From the NCBI GenBank assembly GCA_949825065.1, contig OX463865.1, forward strand, positions 19,949,115 to 20,013,114: DNA of 64,000 bases, read 5' to 3'. Made by a program: the position numbers and the translations under genes. The stretch comes from Odontocerum albicorne. Lineage: Eukaryota > Arthropoda > Insecta > Trichoptera > Odontoceridae. The notes under the pieces were generated by a model. The model searched no databases and was not told where the DNA came from. It saw only the letters and a list, made by a program, of their open reading frames with translations. Of the stretch, positions 42,378 to 53,506 are shown piece after piece. Positions within the stretch are counted from its first letter, which is position 1. Every line of letters begins with the position of its first letter.

Positions 42378-42535
42378 TATATTACCAAAATGTCACATGT
42401 TGTCCTACACATTCAAGCACATATATGAAACAAACAAAAAACCTTCAATTTATTGAAGAAGTAAGCGGAACAAAATAAATAAATACAAACCAGTTCTCAA
42501 TTAAACTTGCCTTCTAACTGTTATGCATAAAGAGA

Positions 42536-42828
42536 GACGTGAATAGCGTCACTTCCTCACCCATAGCGGTTTTTTAGATTGAATATACATACGTCACACA
42601 TTGGCCCACGTTTGGTTGTATTGGTGAATTTATTCCCGATTTTCACAAAATATCTCTGATGTGGCCGATAAGTGCTAATTATTATTAATATTATTTTTTC
42701 ATTCAATGCGTAAATGTATTACGGAGGAATACCTAAAATCTGAACCCAGTATTTATTATATTTATAGAGATATTTAAGTGTTCAGAAGCAATGTGTACTA
42801 GTCACACATCACAGGGAAGGAAGGGTTA
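42536..42828 (+). mobile_element. TTAA-type MITE, family T3, right-half copy
   Basis: Direct repeat of 39647-39928 at high similarity (GACGTGAATAGCGTCACTTC, GATGTGGCCGATAAGTGCTA, ATACCTAAAATCTGAACCCA), ending GGAAGGGTTAA with an intact TTAA (42825-42828). The left half is missing. Confidence 0.75.
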
Positions 42829-43425
42829 ATAAATTCATTAATTTTACACATTTATTTATTTATTTTATTTTACATAACAAGGAAAGATACAATAATAACA
42901 TAACAGTTTAAAGACATACATTTTAATTGTATAAAAATAACATATCTCCTTTTCCCTATCATTCTTAATCTCTATGCCCAGATACCATAGACCTGCTGGC
43001 TGATTCAACTAGCAACCCCTATATTAAGTCAACAGGCTCATCACATGTGGCAATTAAATATTATCACTCATAAAAAAAACAAAAAATATACTATGAGATT
43101 TACACTTTTTCAATTAAATAAACAAAAAAGATAAAACAATAGAAGCAATACGTTCCAAACAAAAAATAATCAGTATGTAATAAATTTTTACTAAATTTAT
43201 GTTTCAAATTATGTTATACATAACACTAAACATTGGTTGGGTCTTGTGTCAGAAGCCAGTTTTGTTCCACTCTCTGGAGTTAATATAAGTTACTGTAGCT
43301 CGTCACCCTAAATCACACGGGTGGGTCTGAGCGTACCACTTAAACCACGAAAGATCGCGTGGTCAACAGTGTTATGTAGAAGATGGAAGATGGAGTAGCT
43401 CGTGGAATGTGTTTGAACCTCTTGT
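42829..43425. other. AT-rich sequence
   Basis: No recognisable gene or repeat. Confidence 0.25.
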
Positions 43426-43429
43426 ATGC

Positions 43430-44515
43430 AAAGTATTATATCCTCAAAGAAGTTTAATAAAGAGGCCTACAATGTCTCTATATTCGTAAGTTAATAAATT
43501 TACCAAGTATTGTATCCTCAAAAAAGATAAGAAGTTCAATAAAGAGGTCATGATTACCCCATGGCGAGTCGCAATATCTTTTTGAATATTTTTAAGTTAC
43601 ATAATAATACATTGGCAAAGTATTATATCCTCAAAAAAGTTTAATAAAGAGGCCTATAATGTCTCTATATTCGTAAGTTAATAAATTGGCAAAGTATTAT
43701 ATCCTCAAAAAAGATAAGAAGTTCCATAAAGAGGTCCATGATTACCCCATGGTGAGTCGCAATATCTTTTTCTATATTTTTAAGATAAATAATAATAAAT
43801 TGACCAAATATTATATCCTCAAAAAAGTTAAGAAGTTCAATAAAGAGGTCATGATTACCACATGGTGAGTCGCAATATCTTTTTGAATATTTTTAAGTTA
43901 CATAATAATAAATTGGCAAAGTATTATATCCTCAAAAAAGATAAAAAGTTCAATAAAGAGGTCCATGATTACCACACGACAAGTCACAATGTCTTTTTCT
44001 ATATTTTTAAGTTAAATAATAATAAATTGATCAAGTCTTATATCCTCAAAAAAGATAAGAAGTTCAATAAAGAGGTCCACCCCCATGGTGAGTCACAATG
44101 TATTTTCTATATTTTTAAGTTACATAATAATAAATTAATAAAGTTTAATAAATAGGTCCATGATTATCACACGACGAGTTGCAATGTCTTTTTCTATATT
44201 TTTAAGTTACATAATAATAAATTGACAAAGTATTATATCCTCAAAAAGAAGTGCATTATTGGTCCTTTTTTTTTAAACGTAATGGTGCAACCATAATAGT
44301 AAATGGTGGATGATATTTAGAGAATTTGGAACTATTTTTCTTCGCGATATTGCACCGATGAAGGATCGACCTACAACAATTCGCAATGTATTTTACTACA
44401 TTTTTAAGTTACATCATAATTAGTTGTCCGAATATCACATACTCGAAATGGTGTGATGTTCAATAAAAAGGTCCACGATTACAACACGACAATTCGCAAC
44501 CTCTTTTTATTTATA
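43430..44515. repeat. ~115-125 bp tandem array with AT-rich unit
   Basis: About nine units containing AAGTATTATATCCTCAAAAA, AGATAAGAAGTTCAATAAAG AGGTCCATGATTACC and GTGAGTCGCAATATCTTTTT. Later units (44280-44515) are increasingly diverged. Shorter variants of about 65 bp (AAAGAGGCCTATAATGTCTC) alternate at the left edge. The open frames at 43686-44155 are repeat. Confidence 0.9.
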
Positions 44516-44521
44516 TCTTAA

Positions 44522-44752
44522 CACTTGCCTTACTGCGCTAAAAAATCCCGCCAGGCACAATGCTGGACGCTAAGCGTCCAGTGAAAAATGTATGTTTTAA
44601 ATTAAAATTATGCAAAATCTGCTAGATTATTCTTTGAAATTAGCTATAAAAATCATTTTATTGTGTATTAAAACGTCGAATAATATAAAATAAGTTCAAG
44701 AAATGAAAGTATAAGTCCTGGTCACTCGCTATCCATCACAGGGCGGCAAGTG
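44522..44752. mobile_element. TTAA MITE, family T4, 231 bp
   Basis: TTAA on both sides (44518-44521, 44753-44756) and perfect 8-bp termini CACTTGCC / GGCAAGTG, with weaker similarity beyond. It sits in the diverged end of the tandem array. The interior has a 9-bp palindromic stem (CTGGACGCT AAGCGTCCAG). Confidence 0.75.
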
Positions 44753-44923
44753 TTAAACACGTAATATGCTGTCCAAGTATTATATACTCGGAAAGGTGTG
44801 ATGTTCAAGAAAGAGGTACATTATTGACTACCCACAATTAGGTTATGACTAGTTCGCAATCAGGGTAGTGTAACATAGATGGATGATCTCGAAATCTTCA
44901 CTATGATTTTTATAACGTGCGAG

Positions 44924-44980
44924 TCTATATTCCACCAAACTCTCCACATAACGAACATGTAGAGTTTGGTGGAATATAGA
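44924..44980. repeat. 20-bp perfect hairpin
   Basis: TCTATATTCCACCAAACTCT (44924-44943), 17-nt loop, exact complement AGAGTTTGGTGGAATATAGA (44961-44980). The right arm belongs to the Jockey endonuclease frame (44925-45194, minus) and the left arm is an inverted scrap of it. Confidence 0.88.
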
Positions 44981-46250
44981 CAAAGCCAAATATAATATTT
45001 CTCAAGTTGATATATAACACAATGAATATTTGCTCAATATTTAGGTGAACTGGTTTAATTAGTTTAAATCTATCATTTTTCGGGGTGGCTATTAGAACTC
45101 CGCTACTTCTGTTTTTTTGACTTGAAGTTGCGTTACGGTCAAACCGATGTACTGCTTGGTTGATGAATCCTAATTCGCCAGTGTATACTATCATTGAGCA
45201 GCCAGATTTTTGGATACGCGAACGACTTCAACATAGTAGGAAAATCCCTGACAGCGGTAAGAGAAATCTTCGAGCCATTAGAAACAACAGCCAAAGAGAT
45301 AGGATTGGAAATAACTGAAGGCAAAACTAAAATAATGGAACAATCTATTGTAGAAGCCCAGGCAATAACCCTCAACACAGCATTCAGTTTAAAGGTAGAT
45401 ATAACTATGAGGCAGTTGATGACTTTACCTACCTGGGATCCACCATAACTAAGGGAAATGAAGAACACGTAGAGATCAAACGGAGGATTGCGATAGGAAA
45501 CAAAACATTCTTCTCCGCCCAATGCTTAAATCAAGAATTGTCCACAGAAAAACCAAAATCCCCCTATACAAGACCATAATTAGGACAGTAGTGACATACA
45601 GGTGCGAAGTGTGGACGATGACAGCAAGATCCGCAGAGATGCTGGACACATTTGAGAGGAGAGTGTTACGTAAAATCCTGGGGCCCGTGAACGATGGCGA
45701 AATCTGGAGTACTGGAGCGAAATCTGGATACAATGATGAGCTGTATAACATCTATAAAGCTCCCAGGCTCTCTGTACATGCCAGACTGAGCAGGCTGAGA
45801 TGGGCTGGGCATGTGCAGAGAATGCCGTTATCACGGGTCCCTTGAGAGACATCCAGACGGAAGAAGAAAGGTCGGTAGACCTAGGCAGCGATGGGAGGAT
45901 GAGTTGAAATAGGATTCGGCCCAACTGCTACAAGTGACAGATTGGAAGGCCGCGGCGGGAGACAGGAGTTGGAGGCGAGGATTAATGGAGGCCAAGACCC
46001 GATATGAGCTGTAGAGCCATCGAAGAAGAAGTATACTATCATCGAGCCAGATTTTGGTAAACATGTCGTGTTTCATGTTGTAGAGAGCAGCATTCAATTA
46101 GTTTAGTTTAGTTTTGAGTTGACGAAGATTTTGGTAATAACAGTTGATACTTGAGAATTTTTTACGAGAGTTAGTTGACATTGTACGAGTTGTTTCAGTA
46201 TATTCAGGAAGTTCAGATGACTCTTTTAGTTTTTTGAAAACTGTTTGACA
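44961..46250 (-). pseudogene. Jockey-like endonuclease ORF, interrupted by an RTE fragment
   Basis: The minus-strand N-terminal apurinic-like endonuclease of a Jockey-type element is in two parts. 46031-46250 reads KKFSSINCYYQNLRQLKTKL, then a stop and LYNMKHDMFTKIWLDDSI. 44961-45194 continues VYTGELGFINQAVHRFDRNA, SGVLIATPKNDRF and IFGFVYIPPNS. The motifs match the family pattern (CYYQNxRGLRTKL..ETWLxxSI..LGFxxYxxxRxDR..GGVLIA..VYIPPNS). The Glu of the usual ETWL is read as KIWL here. The halves are separated by 45200-46030. Confidence 0.82.
45200..46030 (+). mobile_element. RTE-like fragment inserted with a 17-bp target duplication
   Basis: Flanked by GTATACTATCATTGAGC (45183-45199) and GTATACTATCATCGAGC (46031-46047). 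It reads IFGYANDFNIVGKSLTAV, then EPLETTAKEIGLEITEGKTK (to about 45390), a frameshift, then KSRIVHRKTKIPLYKTIIRT, RRVLRKILGPVNDG and RLRWAGHVQRMPLSRVP. The catalytic YADD is YAND. It ends in (GAA)n at 46022-46030, as RTE elements do. Classic 5'-truncated insertion. Confidence 0.88.
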
Positions 46251-46259
46251 ATGGTGGGA

Positions 46260-47742
46260 ATCGAGTTAACATTGTAATTTGTTTTACCAAACACTGTTTA
46301 TTCCACTTTTTTTGTAACGGTATAACTCTACCGGTTTCAAGGCTTTCACCTCATCTTCAGGGGAGCACAAACAAAACTGAATTCTGTTTGAACTGGTACA
46401 TAGATACACACTTCTAACAGTAAACATTCAGATTGAGCACTGGGGATGAAGGGAGAGATAAGATGATCTCGGCCAGCAGCCAAGAGAGTCTTGGGATATA
46501 TGTGTTTGCCAGATGTTCACCTCGATGCACTGACTTAGAAATTTCTAAGACCTCTAATATGTCCAATTTATTACCGTTACTACTGATATGTAAGAATTTG
46601 GCATCATCAATAGAAAAAGTGTGGTTTTCACAGTGACAATGATTAGCCATTTCAGAATAAATTAGAGGATTTATTAAGGTGGATTTGTGTTCACGAAATC
46701 TGTTTTTCAAAAGATCTTCCTGTCTTTCCTATATAGAAATGATCACAGTCGGCACATAAAAGTGTATACACAGCACTGTTGCTAAGTATTCCATTTTTGC
46801 CTTTCCCATTAAATAAGAGTTTTCGGAGATTAAAATTAGTGTAAAATTTTTTTTGGTTATTTCGTATATGTTTTTATAAATAGGACTTTGCTCCATTTAT
46901 AGGTATGCTTATAGGTGTCGTTAAATATATAATTTTTTATAAGTTTCTTTTTTATTTTGTTTTTTAAAAGTGGATCAATGAGGCTTCCAGGATAGCCATT
47001 ATTTGTAGCTATTTTTTTTATGGTTATTAATTCCTTTTTAAAATTGTCGTCTGTTAACGGGACACTGAGCAATCTATGAAGCATACAGTAAAGTTAAAGG
47101 CGGCGAATTAATGATTATTAGAATGGTTAGAAGTTGCTGGAATTATAGAGTCTGAATAAGTGTCTTTCCTATATATATCAAAGTCAAATGTGCCATTTTT
47201 CCGAAACAATGTTAGGTCCAAGAAATTTAATTTTCCGTCCTGTTCTGTTTCTAGTGTAAATTTTATAAAACTCTCTATAGAATTTAAATATTTAAGAAAT
47301 TGGTGTAATTGTCTATCGGTACCCTTCCAAACACAAAGAATAGTGTAATTGTCTATCGGTACCCGTCCAAACACAAAGAATGGTGTAATTGTCTATCGGT
47401 ACCCGTCCAAACACAAAGAATGGTGTAATTGTCTATCGGTACCCGTCCAAACACAAAGAATGGTGTAATTGTCTATCGGTACCCGTCCAAACACAAAGAA
47501 TGTCATCTACGTACCTAAACCAGCACAAAACATTTTTGGTTAACTTAAACTTACTCCTAAAAATACATTTTTCAAAATAGTTGATAAATATTTGCCTGAG
47601 GAGTGGAGACAACGGTGAGCCAATAGCAATAGCAATAGCTAAACCATTTGTTTGTTTATATATTGTGTTGATGAAATTAAAGTAATTTTGTTTAATGCAT
47701 ACTCGTAAGTCCATCAGTACTATTGTCATTTACGATATTTTT
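46260..47742 (-). mobile_element. Penelope-like element, 3' two-thirds
   Basis: The minus strand encodes a Penelope-type reverse transcriptase and GIY-YIG-type endonuclease in broken frames: TNGLAIAIAIGSPLSPLLRQ, then CWFRYVDDILCVW (catalytic YVDD present), LNFLDLTLFRKNGTFDF, RLLSVPLTDDNFKKELITI, and in the endonuclease part CADCDHFYIGK-like decayed sequence with NRFREHKSTLINPLIY and KSVHRGEHLANTYI. A 40-bp coding segment just after YVDD is repeated about five times (47296-47500), destroying the frame. The tail at 46260-46400 carries the hammerhead-like motif. The 5' part lies at 53510-53665, beyond the BEL element. Confidence 0.88.
46318..46372 (-). ncRNA. Hammerhead-ribozyme-like motif in the Penelope tail
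   Basis: Minus strand: CCC, CTGAAGATGAGGTGAAAGCC, TTGAAACCGGTAGAG. It fits CUGANGA, a stem II of GAGGU/GCCUU around GAAA, GAA, then ACC-GGU and A at the cleavage position. Stem II has one unpaired base next to the core, and stem III is a loopless 3-bp palindrome, so activity as a dimer would be expected if at all. Hammerhead motifs are documented in Penelope-like elements (established knowledge). Confidence 0.5.
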
Positions 47743-49142
47743 TCAGAACATGTCGGATAACTGCTGCGCGATTCTCCACTGCTTTCTCAGGCAGATTTCC
47801 TCCTCGTCTTTGCCGTAGAGCGCCAGGTGTGGTCGCCCTCCGGCGGAACCGATGAGGAAATGGTTTGGGGTGAGTGGCGAATCATCCCTGGGATCGATGG
47901 AGACGTGGGTGAGGGGGCGGCTGTTCACCACGTGCTCCGCTTCAGCCAGGGGCGTTAGAAGGGTGTTCTCACGGGGCGATCGCTCCTTCAATATGGCGCC
48001 CAGTGCTCCTTTCACTGAGCGCACCAGCCGATCCCATGCTCCCCCCATGTGCGGTGACGTGGGGGGTATAAAACGCCACTCCGTCTGTTGCGTCGCCATT
48101 TTGTCCCTGACTGCCGCGTCATCCTGGATGGCTATTATTGCCTCCCTCATTTCTCTGTCGGCCCCGCGGAAGTAGGTCCCGTTGTCTGAATATATGACGG
48201 CCGGGTGCCCTCTTCGTGCCGACATGCGACGAATGGCCATAATAGCTGCATCACTGTTGAGGGATGTCACCAGCTCTAGGTGTATGGCTCGCGTGGTCAA
48301 GCACGTGAACAGTGCGCCGTATCTCTTCTCCCGCCGTCGGCCCACTGTCACTTGCATCGGGCCGAAGAAATCCAGCCCGCAATTGGTGAAGGGTCGCACG
48401 TGGTGGTCTAGGCGCGCCTCCGGTAGCTGTCCCATGCGCGGAGCCTGCACGCGCATCTTTCGAATGCGGCAGCCCTGGCATCGGCGTGCCAATCCTCTAA
48501 TGGTTGTGCGAAGCCGCAGGATGAAGAATGCGCTTTGCAGTTCAGCCGCGGTCTTCTCCGTGCTAAGATGACCCGCCTTCTCGTGATGGTGTTGCATCAG
48601 CAGCCTCGTGTACGGGTGAGTCCAGTATTACAGGTGCATTCACACTCGTAAACGGGCCTTTCAGGGCCATCAGGCAGGTGCCCATCCGTAGCACTCCATC
48701 TTCGTCCAGCCAGGGCGTCAACCCTTGCAGCCTGCTTCCCTGGCTTTCACCCCGCCGCAAGGCCTCCAGGTCGGCGCCAAAGGCTTCCTGCTGCGCCAGT
48801 TCCGTCCACTTGATCTCTGCCGCTCGCACTTCTTCAGCCGTTAGCGTGCCGATGTTTTTCCGGTCCCTAGAGTGGCAGCACCGTGACACGAACCTCCGCA
48901 ACCAAGAGGTTGTGCGTATCGATCGGTTCCAGCTCGAGAACCGTTCCAGCCGCGGCAACGCCGCGTCGGCGGTACTTGTGACACCCACGTATCTTGCTCG
49001 GATCTCCAATGTGTCGCGTCCTCTCCACGGGCCAGCCGTCGTCCGGCCCCACAATGAAGGCTGGACCCTGGAACCAGGTCCCCGATGATGACAGGTCTGG
49101 TGCCTCTCCATCCCGTGTCCCCATGTCAGCTGGTTTCAATTT
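47743..49142 (-). pseudogene. BEL/Pao linker and integrase
   Basis: KPADMGTRDGEAPDL and TWFQGPAFI follow the stop; a shift near 49040 gives YVGVTSTADAALPRLERFSS, then DRKNIGTLTAEEVRAAEIKW. A shift near 48615 gives the integrase: LLMQHHHEKAGHLSTEKTAA with CQGCRIRK (HHCC zinc), NCGLDFFGPMQV (first Asp), IYSDNGTYFRGADREM (second Asp) and PHMGGAWDRLVRSVKG. The third catalytic position, normally Glu in GGAWERLV, is Asp (GAT). It ends LRKQWRIAQQLSDMF at the truncation. Confidence 0.9.
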
Positions 49143-50440
49143 TTAGGGCACCCACCTCCAGTCCCGTGCCGCCGACAGATCGTTGATTTCCCCTAATCTG
49201 TTGGCGACAAAGGCCGAGTATGTTCGGGGATCAGTCCGGATCCAGCACAGCACGGTCATGAAATCCGTCCAGTACACGACCCGTTCTATGTTTGCCGTGC
49301 ACTCCTTTTTGATGGTGGCTGCCAGTCTTGCAGCTATCAGGGCTGCTTGCAACTCTAGCCGCGGTATTGAGTGGCTTCAGCGGAGCCACCCTGCACTTGC
49401 TTGCTAGGAACGACACGAGCCTGGTGCCGCCTCGGCTTTCCACCAAGTAGGCCACCGCGCAGCATGCCAGTTCGGAAGCATCGCAAAACACATGCAGTGT
49501 GACCTGGCTGCTCTTACTCTGCAGGCCGCACCTTGGTATGCGGGCGTCTGCCATCTTCAGCAGCCGTAGGCACTCCTGCCACTTCTCGTTGATTTCCTCC
49601 GTCAGGATCTCATCCCACCCTACTGCTGAGCGCCACACCGTCTGGAGCAATATCTTTGTCCTGATCGTCAGGCAAGATATGAACCCCATCGGGTCAAAGA
49701 TTCGCATTACAGTGCTCAGCAGCTGCCGCTTGGTAGGCCGAGAACCTTCTTCTTCCTTCAGGTCTGCCAACGTGAAGATGAATTGGTCTGCTCGGGGGTC
49801 CCAGGTGACTCCCAAAATCCGCTCTGTTTGCGCGCCTCCACCGAGTAGCTCCACGTTTCCCCCGACCCGTTTCTCCTGCGGTATTGTAGCGATTACCCGG
49901 GGCTCGTTTGACGCCCAGTTGGTCAGCTCGAAACCGCCCCTCTGCAGGACAGTGGTGACCTCTTTAACCAAGGTCACGGCGTCCGCGGGTCTGTCGACTG
50001 CGTCCAGGTAGTCGTCCATATAGAACTTCCGGGTGACGGCTGCGGCCGCGTCCGTAAATTCTCTCCTGCTGGCGTCGGCTACCTGGTTTCGGACGTACTG
50101 CGCGCTGCTGGGCGAGCACTTGGCACCGAACATCATGGAGGTGAGCACATACGTTCTGACGTCCCCGTGTTCCGAGGGCCTCCACAAAAACCATTGTGAG
50201 GCCTGGTCAGTCTCCCTGATTTTGACGCGGAGGAATATTTCCTTGATGTCCGCCGCAATCGTAATCTTCCCCTCACGAAACCGGATGATGTTTCCCATCA
50301 GGTAGGTCAGTAGATCAGGGCCGGTTAGCAAGTGGTCATTCAATGACGTGCCCCAGCAGCGGCTGGCTGCGTCAAAGACCACTCGCACTTTCCCCGGTTT
50401 GTGTGGGTTTACTACCGTAAAGTGTGGCAGGTACCACCGT
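49143..50440 (-). pseudogene. BEL/Pao reverse transcriptase and RNase H
   Basis: After the frameshift near 50440: VRVVFDAASRCWGTSLNDHL, then ITIAADIKEIFLRVKI (motif A Asp), MMFGAKCSPSSAQYV, FYMDDYLDAV (catalytic YMDD) and LGVTWDPRADQFIF. RNase H begins near FCDASELACCAVAYLVES. A second shift near 49366 leads to LELQAALIAARLAATIKKE, VYWTDFMTVLCWIRTD and ARDWRWVP, then a TAA stop at 49143. Both polymerase Asp motifs are intact. Confidence 0.9.
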
Positions 50441-52427
50441 CACGCTGACGGTACTGCCATTTCTTCTCGGACACCTCACGCGCGTATCCCTTTGCGATGA
50501 TGTCCCTCATTTTGGCGTGATAAGTCACCGAGAGTTTTGAGTCGCGTATCAACTTCCTCTCCAGACTTAGCAGCCGGTTCTCGGCGCACTGCCTGTTGTC
50601 TGGCAGCCACGCGTGGTCTTCCTTCCATAAGAGGCCTGTCTCCCAGTGTCCAGTGGGCAAAGGACGAGTTGTCGCCTTCATGAGCTCTTCCGCTCGTTGT
50701 ATATCCTTGTTCACCCGGACAGTCAAGGTGACTCCTAAGGCATCGACAGCGAAGTTCATTCTGAGCATCTCACTCAGGCGCGAGTCTTCCTCAACTACGT
50801 GACTCAACGCCACCGTAGTTGCTTCGGCGGGCGAAGCGTTTCCTCGATGGGTTATCCACCCTAGCGCAGTGCGTGAGGTAACGCGACCCTCGCTTGCCTC
50901 GAGCACCTCCCGTGATACTATAAGGTGCACATTGACCTGCCCTATTAGCACCAAGGGTTTGACCTCCTCCAAGCGCCTTCCGTCGGCTTCAGAGGCTCCC
51001 ACCAGCTGCGGAGGGAGATCCAGCTTCCTCATGGTGTACCCCGACACGGTGTACACCTCTCCCTTACCGCACACTTGGACCCTGATATGGCGTGACGTCC
51101 TGTCCACCGAGCACATCTGGTTTGCGCCGTGTATCCGCAAGCCGCAAACGGGACCCTCAGCTCCTACTTTGGTGGCAACAGTCGCATCTATCAGGGTCAC
51201 TGAAGCCCCTTCGTCCAGCAGAGCGTGCACATTCACGTGCCCCTTTGGTCCTGTCCGACCCGGTACGACTTTCATCAGCACGGGTGACTGATTTACCATG
51301 CGCATGTGGGCCACTGTGGGTTTTGGAGTTGGGCCGGCTCCCGCGGGTTCGTGATGCAGCGTACGGTGATGCGCTCGCTTGCAATTGTCGACGCCGCATC
51401 TCTGTTTCTTGCACTTGGGGGATCGATGCGTGGACTCCAGGCAGTTGTAGCAGAGTCCTGTGGTCCTCACGCATTCCCAGCGCGCTTTAACATCCTTGCC
51501 CCGGTACACTGGACACGCCGTCGGTGTGTGAATTCCCTCACACAGCGTGCACTTGTCCTCGAGCCTCTCCGCCGACTGCAGCATCACATGGCCATCCCGT
51601 CGGGGTTTCTGCATTTTCGAGAACAGCAGCGGGTCCAGTCCTCTGGCGTAAGGTGTCACGTTGCATAGCTCCATCAACCAGGCAGCTAGCTCGTTTACTG
51701 TGGCTCTCTGTCCGTGTCCGATCCGTGAACTGAACCACATGAACCGGACACTCAAGGGTAACTTCGTTACCATCTCGGTTAGGAGCTGCGGCGACGCGAG
51801 GTAATCTCCCTCCAAGCCCTCTACCGTAGCGACAACGTTGCGTATCGCCACGGCGTACTTAACGACGGCTTCTGTGGATGTAGCTTCCGTCAGGCGCGGC
51901 AGCCGCCGCACTCTCTCCAACATTGTGGCCACGATCACCTCCGGGTGACCGATGCGCATCTCCAAAGTGCGGATTATCTCCCGCACGTTCCTCGGTTCCA
52001 CCAACAGGGCGGAAACTGCTTCTCGTGCGCGTCCCTTCAGGGCGCGCTGCAGCCGAAGAAGATTCTCAGCCTCGGCTAGTCCACACAACTCCGTGGACTA
52101 ATCGTACTGCGCTTTGAATGTCGGCCACTCCAGAGGGTCCCCAGAGAAGACAGGCAGGTCCTTGGCCGCGGTTTGTCGTGCGATTAGTGCGGTCATCTTC
52201 GCACCCTCTTCACTGACTGGCGCCTTTGGGCTTCCAGTGCTCTGTGAAGATCGGACGACCTCCACTAACATCGCTGCCAACTGCGCCACTGGATTCTGCA
52301 GCTGGTTTACCCACTCCTCGGTGAGCCGCCTGGGGTCAGCCGCCGGAATGTCATCAGGGATGTGTTCCGCTGATGGTCCCGGGACGGCGTCAGCCGTTGC
52401 AGTCGCTCGTTGCAGCTTTCTCCTCAA
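50412..52427 (-). pseudogene. BEL/Pao gag and protease region
   Basis: The gag start reads DLPVFSGDPLEWPTFKAQYD (DUF1759-type motif), then a TAG stop at 52098-52100, and continues in the same frame: STELCGLAEAENLLRLQRAL, REIIRTLEMRIGHPEVI. A zinc knuckle follows near codons 215-245 (CYNCLESTHRSPKC, then C..C..H). The aspartic protease motif HALLDEGASVTLID lies near codon 288 of the 558-codon frame. The frame ends at 50412; the pol frame continues after a one-frame shift near 50440. Only one stop and one shift separate this from an open gag-pol, so the copy is moderately young. Confidence 0.88.
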
Positions 52428-52459
52428 TGCTGCCGATTTACGTCTCTAGGTGCGGACCA

Positions 52460-52805
52460 CCTCCGTCGGATGACGACAGCTCACAGCAGCTGATGAAGAC
52501 GACAGCTCACAGCAGCTGATGATGACGACAGCTCACAGCAGCTGATGAAGACGACAGCTCTCAGTAGCTGATGATAACGACAGCTCACAGCAGCTGATGA
52601 TGACGACAGCTCACAGCAGCTGATGATGATGATAGCTCACAGCAGCTGATGATGACGATAGTTCACAGCAGCAGATGATGACGATAGTCCACCGCAGCTG
52701 ATGATGACGATAGTCCACAGCAGCTGATGATGACGATAGTCCACAGCAGCTGATGATGACGATAGGCCACAGCAGCCGATGATGATGATGATAGTCCACA
52801 ACACC
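52460..52805. repeat. 26-bp minisatellite (CAGCTGATGATGACGACAGC) next to gag
   Basis: About 13 copies of a 23-26 bp unit, CAGCAGCTGATGATGACGAC AGCTCA changing gradually to CGATAGTCCA. It lies between the BEL gag start and the LTR/leader candidate. Each unit contains the E-box CAGCTG. Confidence 0.9.
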
Positions 52806-53506
52806 TAATGTGTTCGCGTCCGCCGCTGATGTTGGAATTCTCCCTGAATTGCAGCAGATCCGGCTCCGAAGGACCACTTTGTATCGCACAGGATACAAAG
52901 ACTGTAGATAGGCACGTTGGTTGCTGCACAGTGCTCGGAGAATTCAAGTCGCGGTTTCGCAAAGCGTCAATCACCAAAAGTTAAACGGTGGCGAAGGGTT
53001 CTTTCCGCGCTACGCCACTGCACTAGGGGCGGGGCTTGTTGCTGCTCGGGGCGGAGCCTGTACGTGGCTATTCAGACGGCTGCTCAGCAGCTCCAGTGGC
53101 GTGGAGTGAAGATAGTTTCTGGCGAAGCGAAGAGATGAAGCGAAGATGGTTGTAGAGCAGAGATTCCTCTGTCTGGGTTGAAGTAGGTATGTAGAAGTAA
53201 AACGCAGGAGTAGTCGAGTCGAGAGAATGTATTTTTGGCAAAAAGGGGCCCTCTTATGAACGGTCAATCGGCCACAGTAAGCCCTCGCATCCCGCAATTT
53301 GCGGTATTTTCGGCCTGCTTAGAACGACTGGTCAGGGATCTACTGTGGCGACCACCGTTCATAAGTCACATGATCATTACGGTCGCGCTAGCGTCCGGAC
53401 CCAAACAAACAATCTTAATGTCTATACCATATACAAGGGATCTTAGTGTCTATATCATACACAAGGGATCTTAATGTCTATATCATACCCAAGGGGGGAC
53501 GGCACA
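52806..53506 (-). promoter_or_regulatory. Candidate BEL/Pao 5' LTR and leader
   Basis: Positioned upstream of gag on the minus strand, ending at TGTGCCGTCC (53506 inward) where Penelope sequence resumes. It includes three copies of a 30-bp unit (GGGATCTTAATGTCTATATC ATACCCAA) at 53405-53495. With the 3' LTR missing, the boundaries and primer-binding site cannot be fixed. Confidence 0.4.

Larger units (their letters stand above)
47743..53506 (-). mobile_element. BEL/Pao LTR retrotransposon, 3'-truncated
   Basis: Minus-strand order: 5' LTR/leader candidate (52806-53506), 26-bp minisatellite (52460-52805), gag-protease (50412-52427), reverse transcriptase and RNase H (49143-50440), integrase (47743-48615). 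The element is conspicuously GC-richer than its AT-rich surroundings. It breaks off inside the C-terminal region of integrase (QQLSDMF then TGA) where Penelope sequence begins, so the 3' end and 3' LTR are missing. It carries at least two in-frame stops and four frameshifts. BEL/Pao assignment rests on gene order and motifs. Confidence 0.9.

Noticed and set aside
43686..44155. Lysine-rich open frames with repeated KYYILKKDKKFNKEV
   Set aside because: Reading of an AT-rich tandem array, not a gene.
49499..50011. 170-codon plus-strand frame, also 48182-48571, 50869-51490 and 52114-52449
   Set aside because: Antisense shadows of the GC-rich BEL/Pao coding region on the minus strand.
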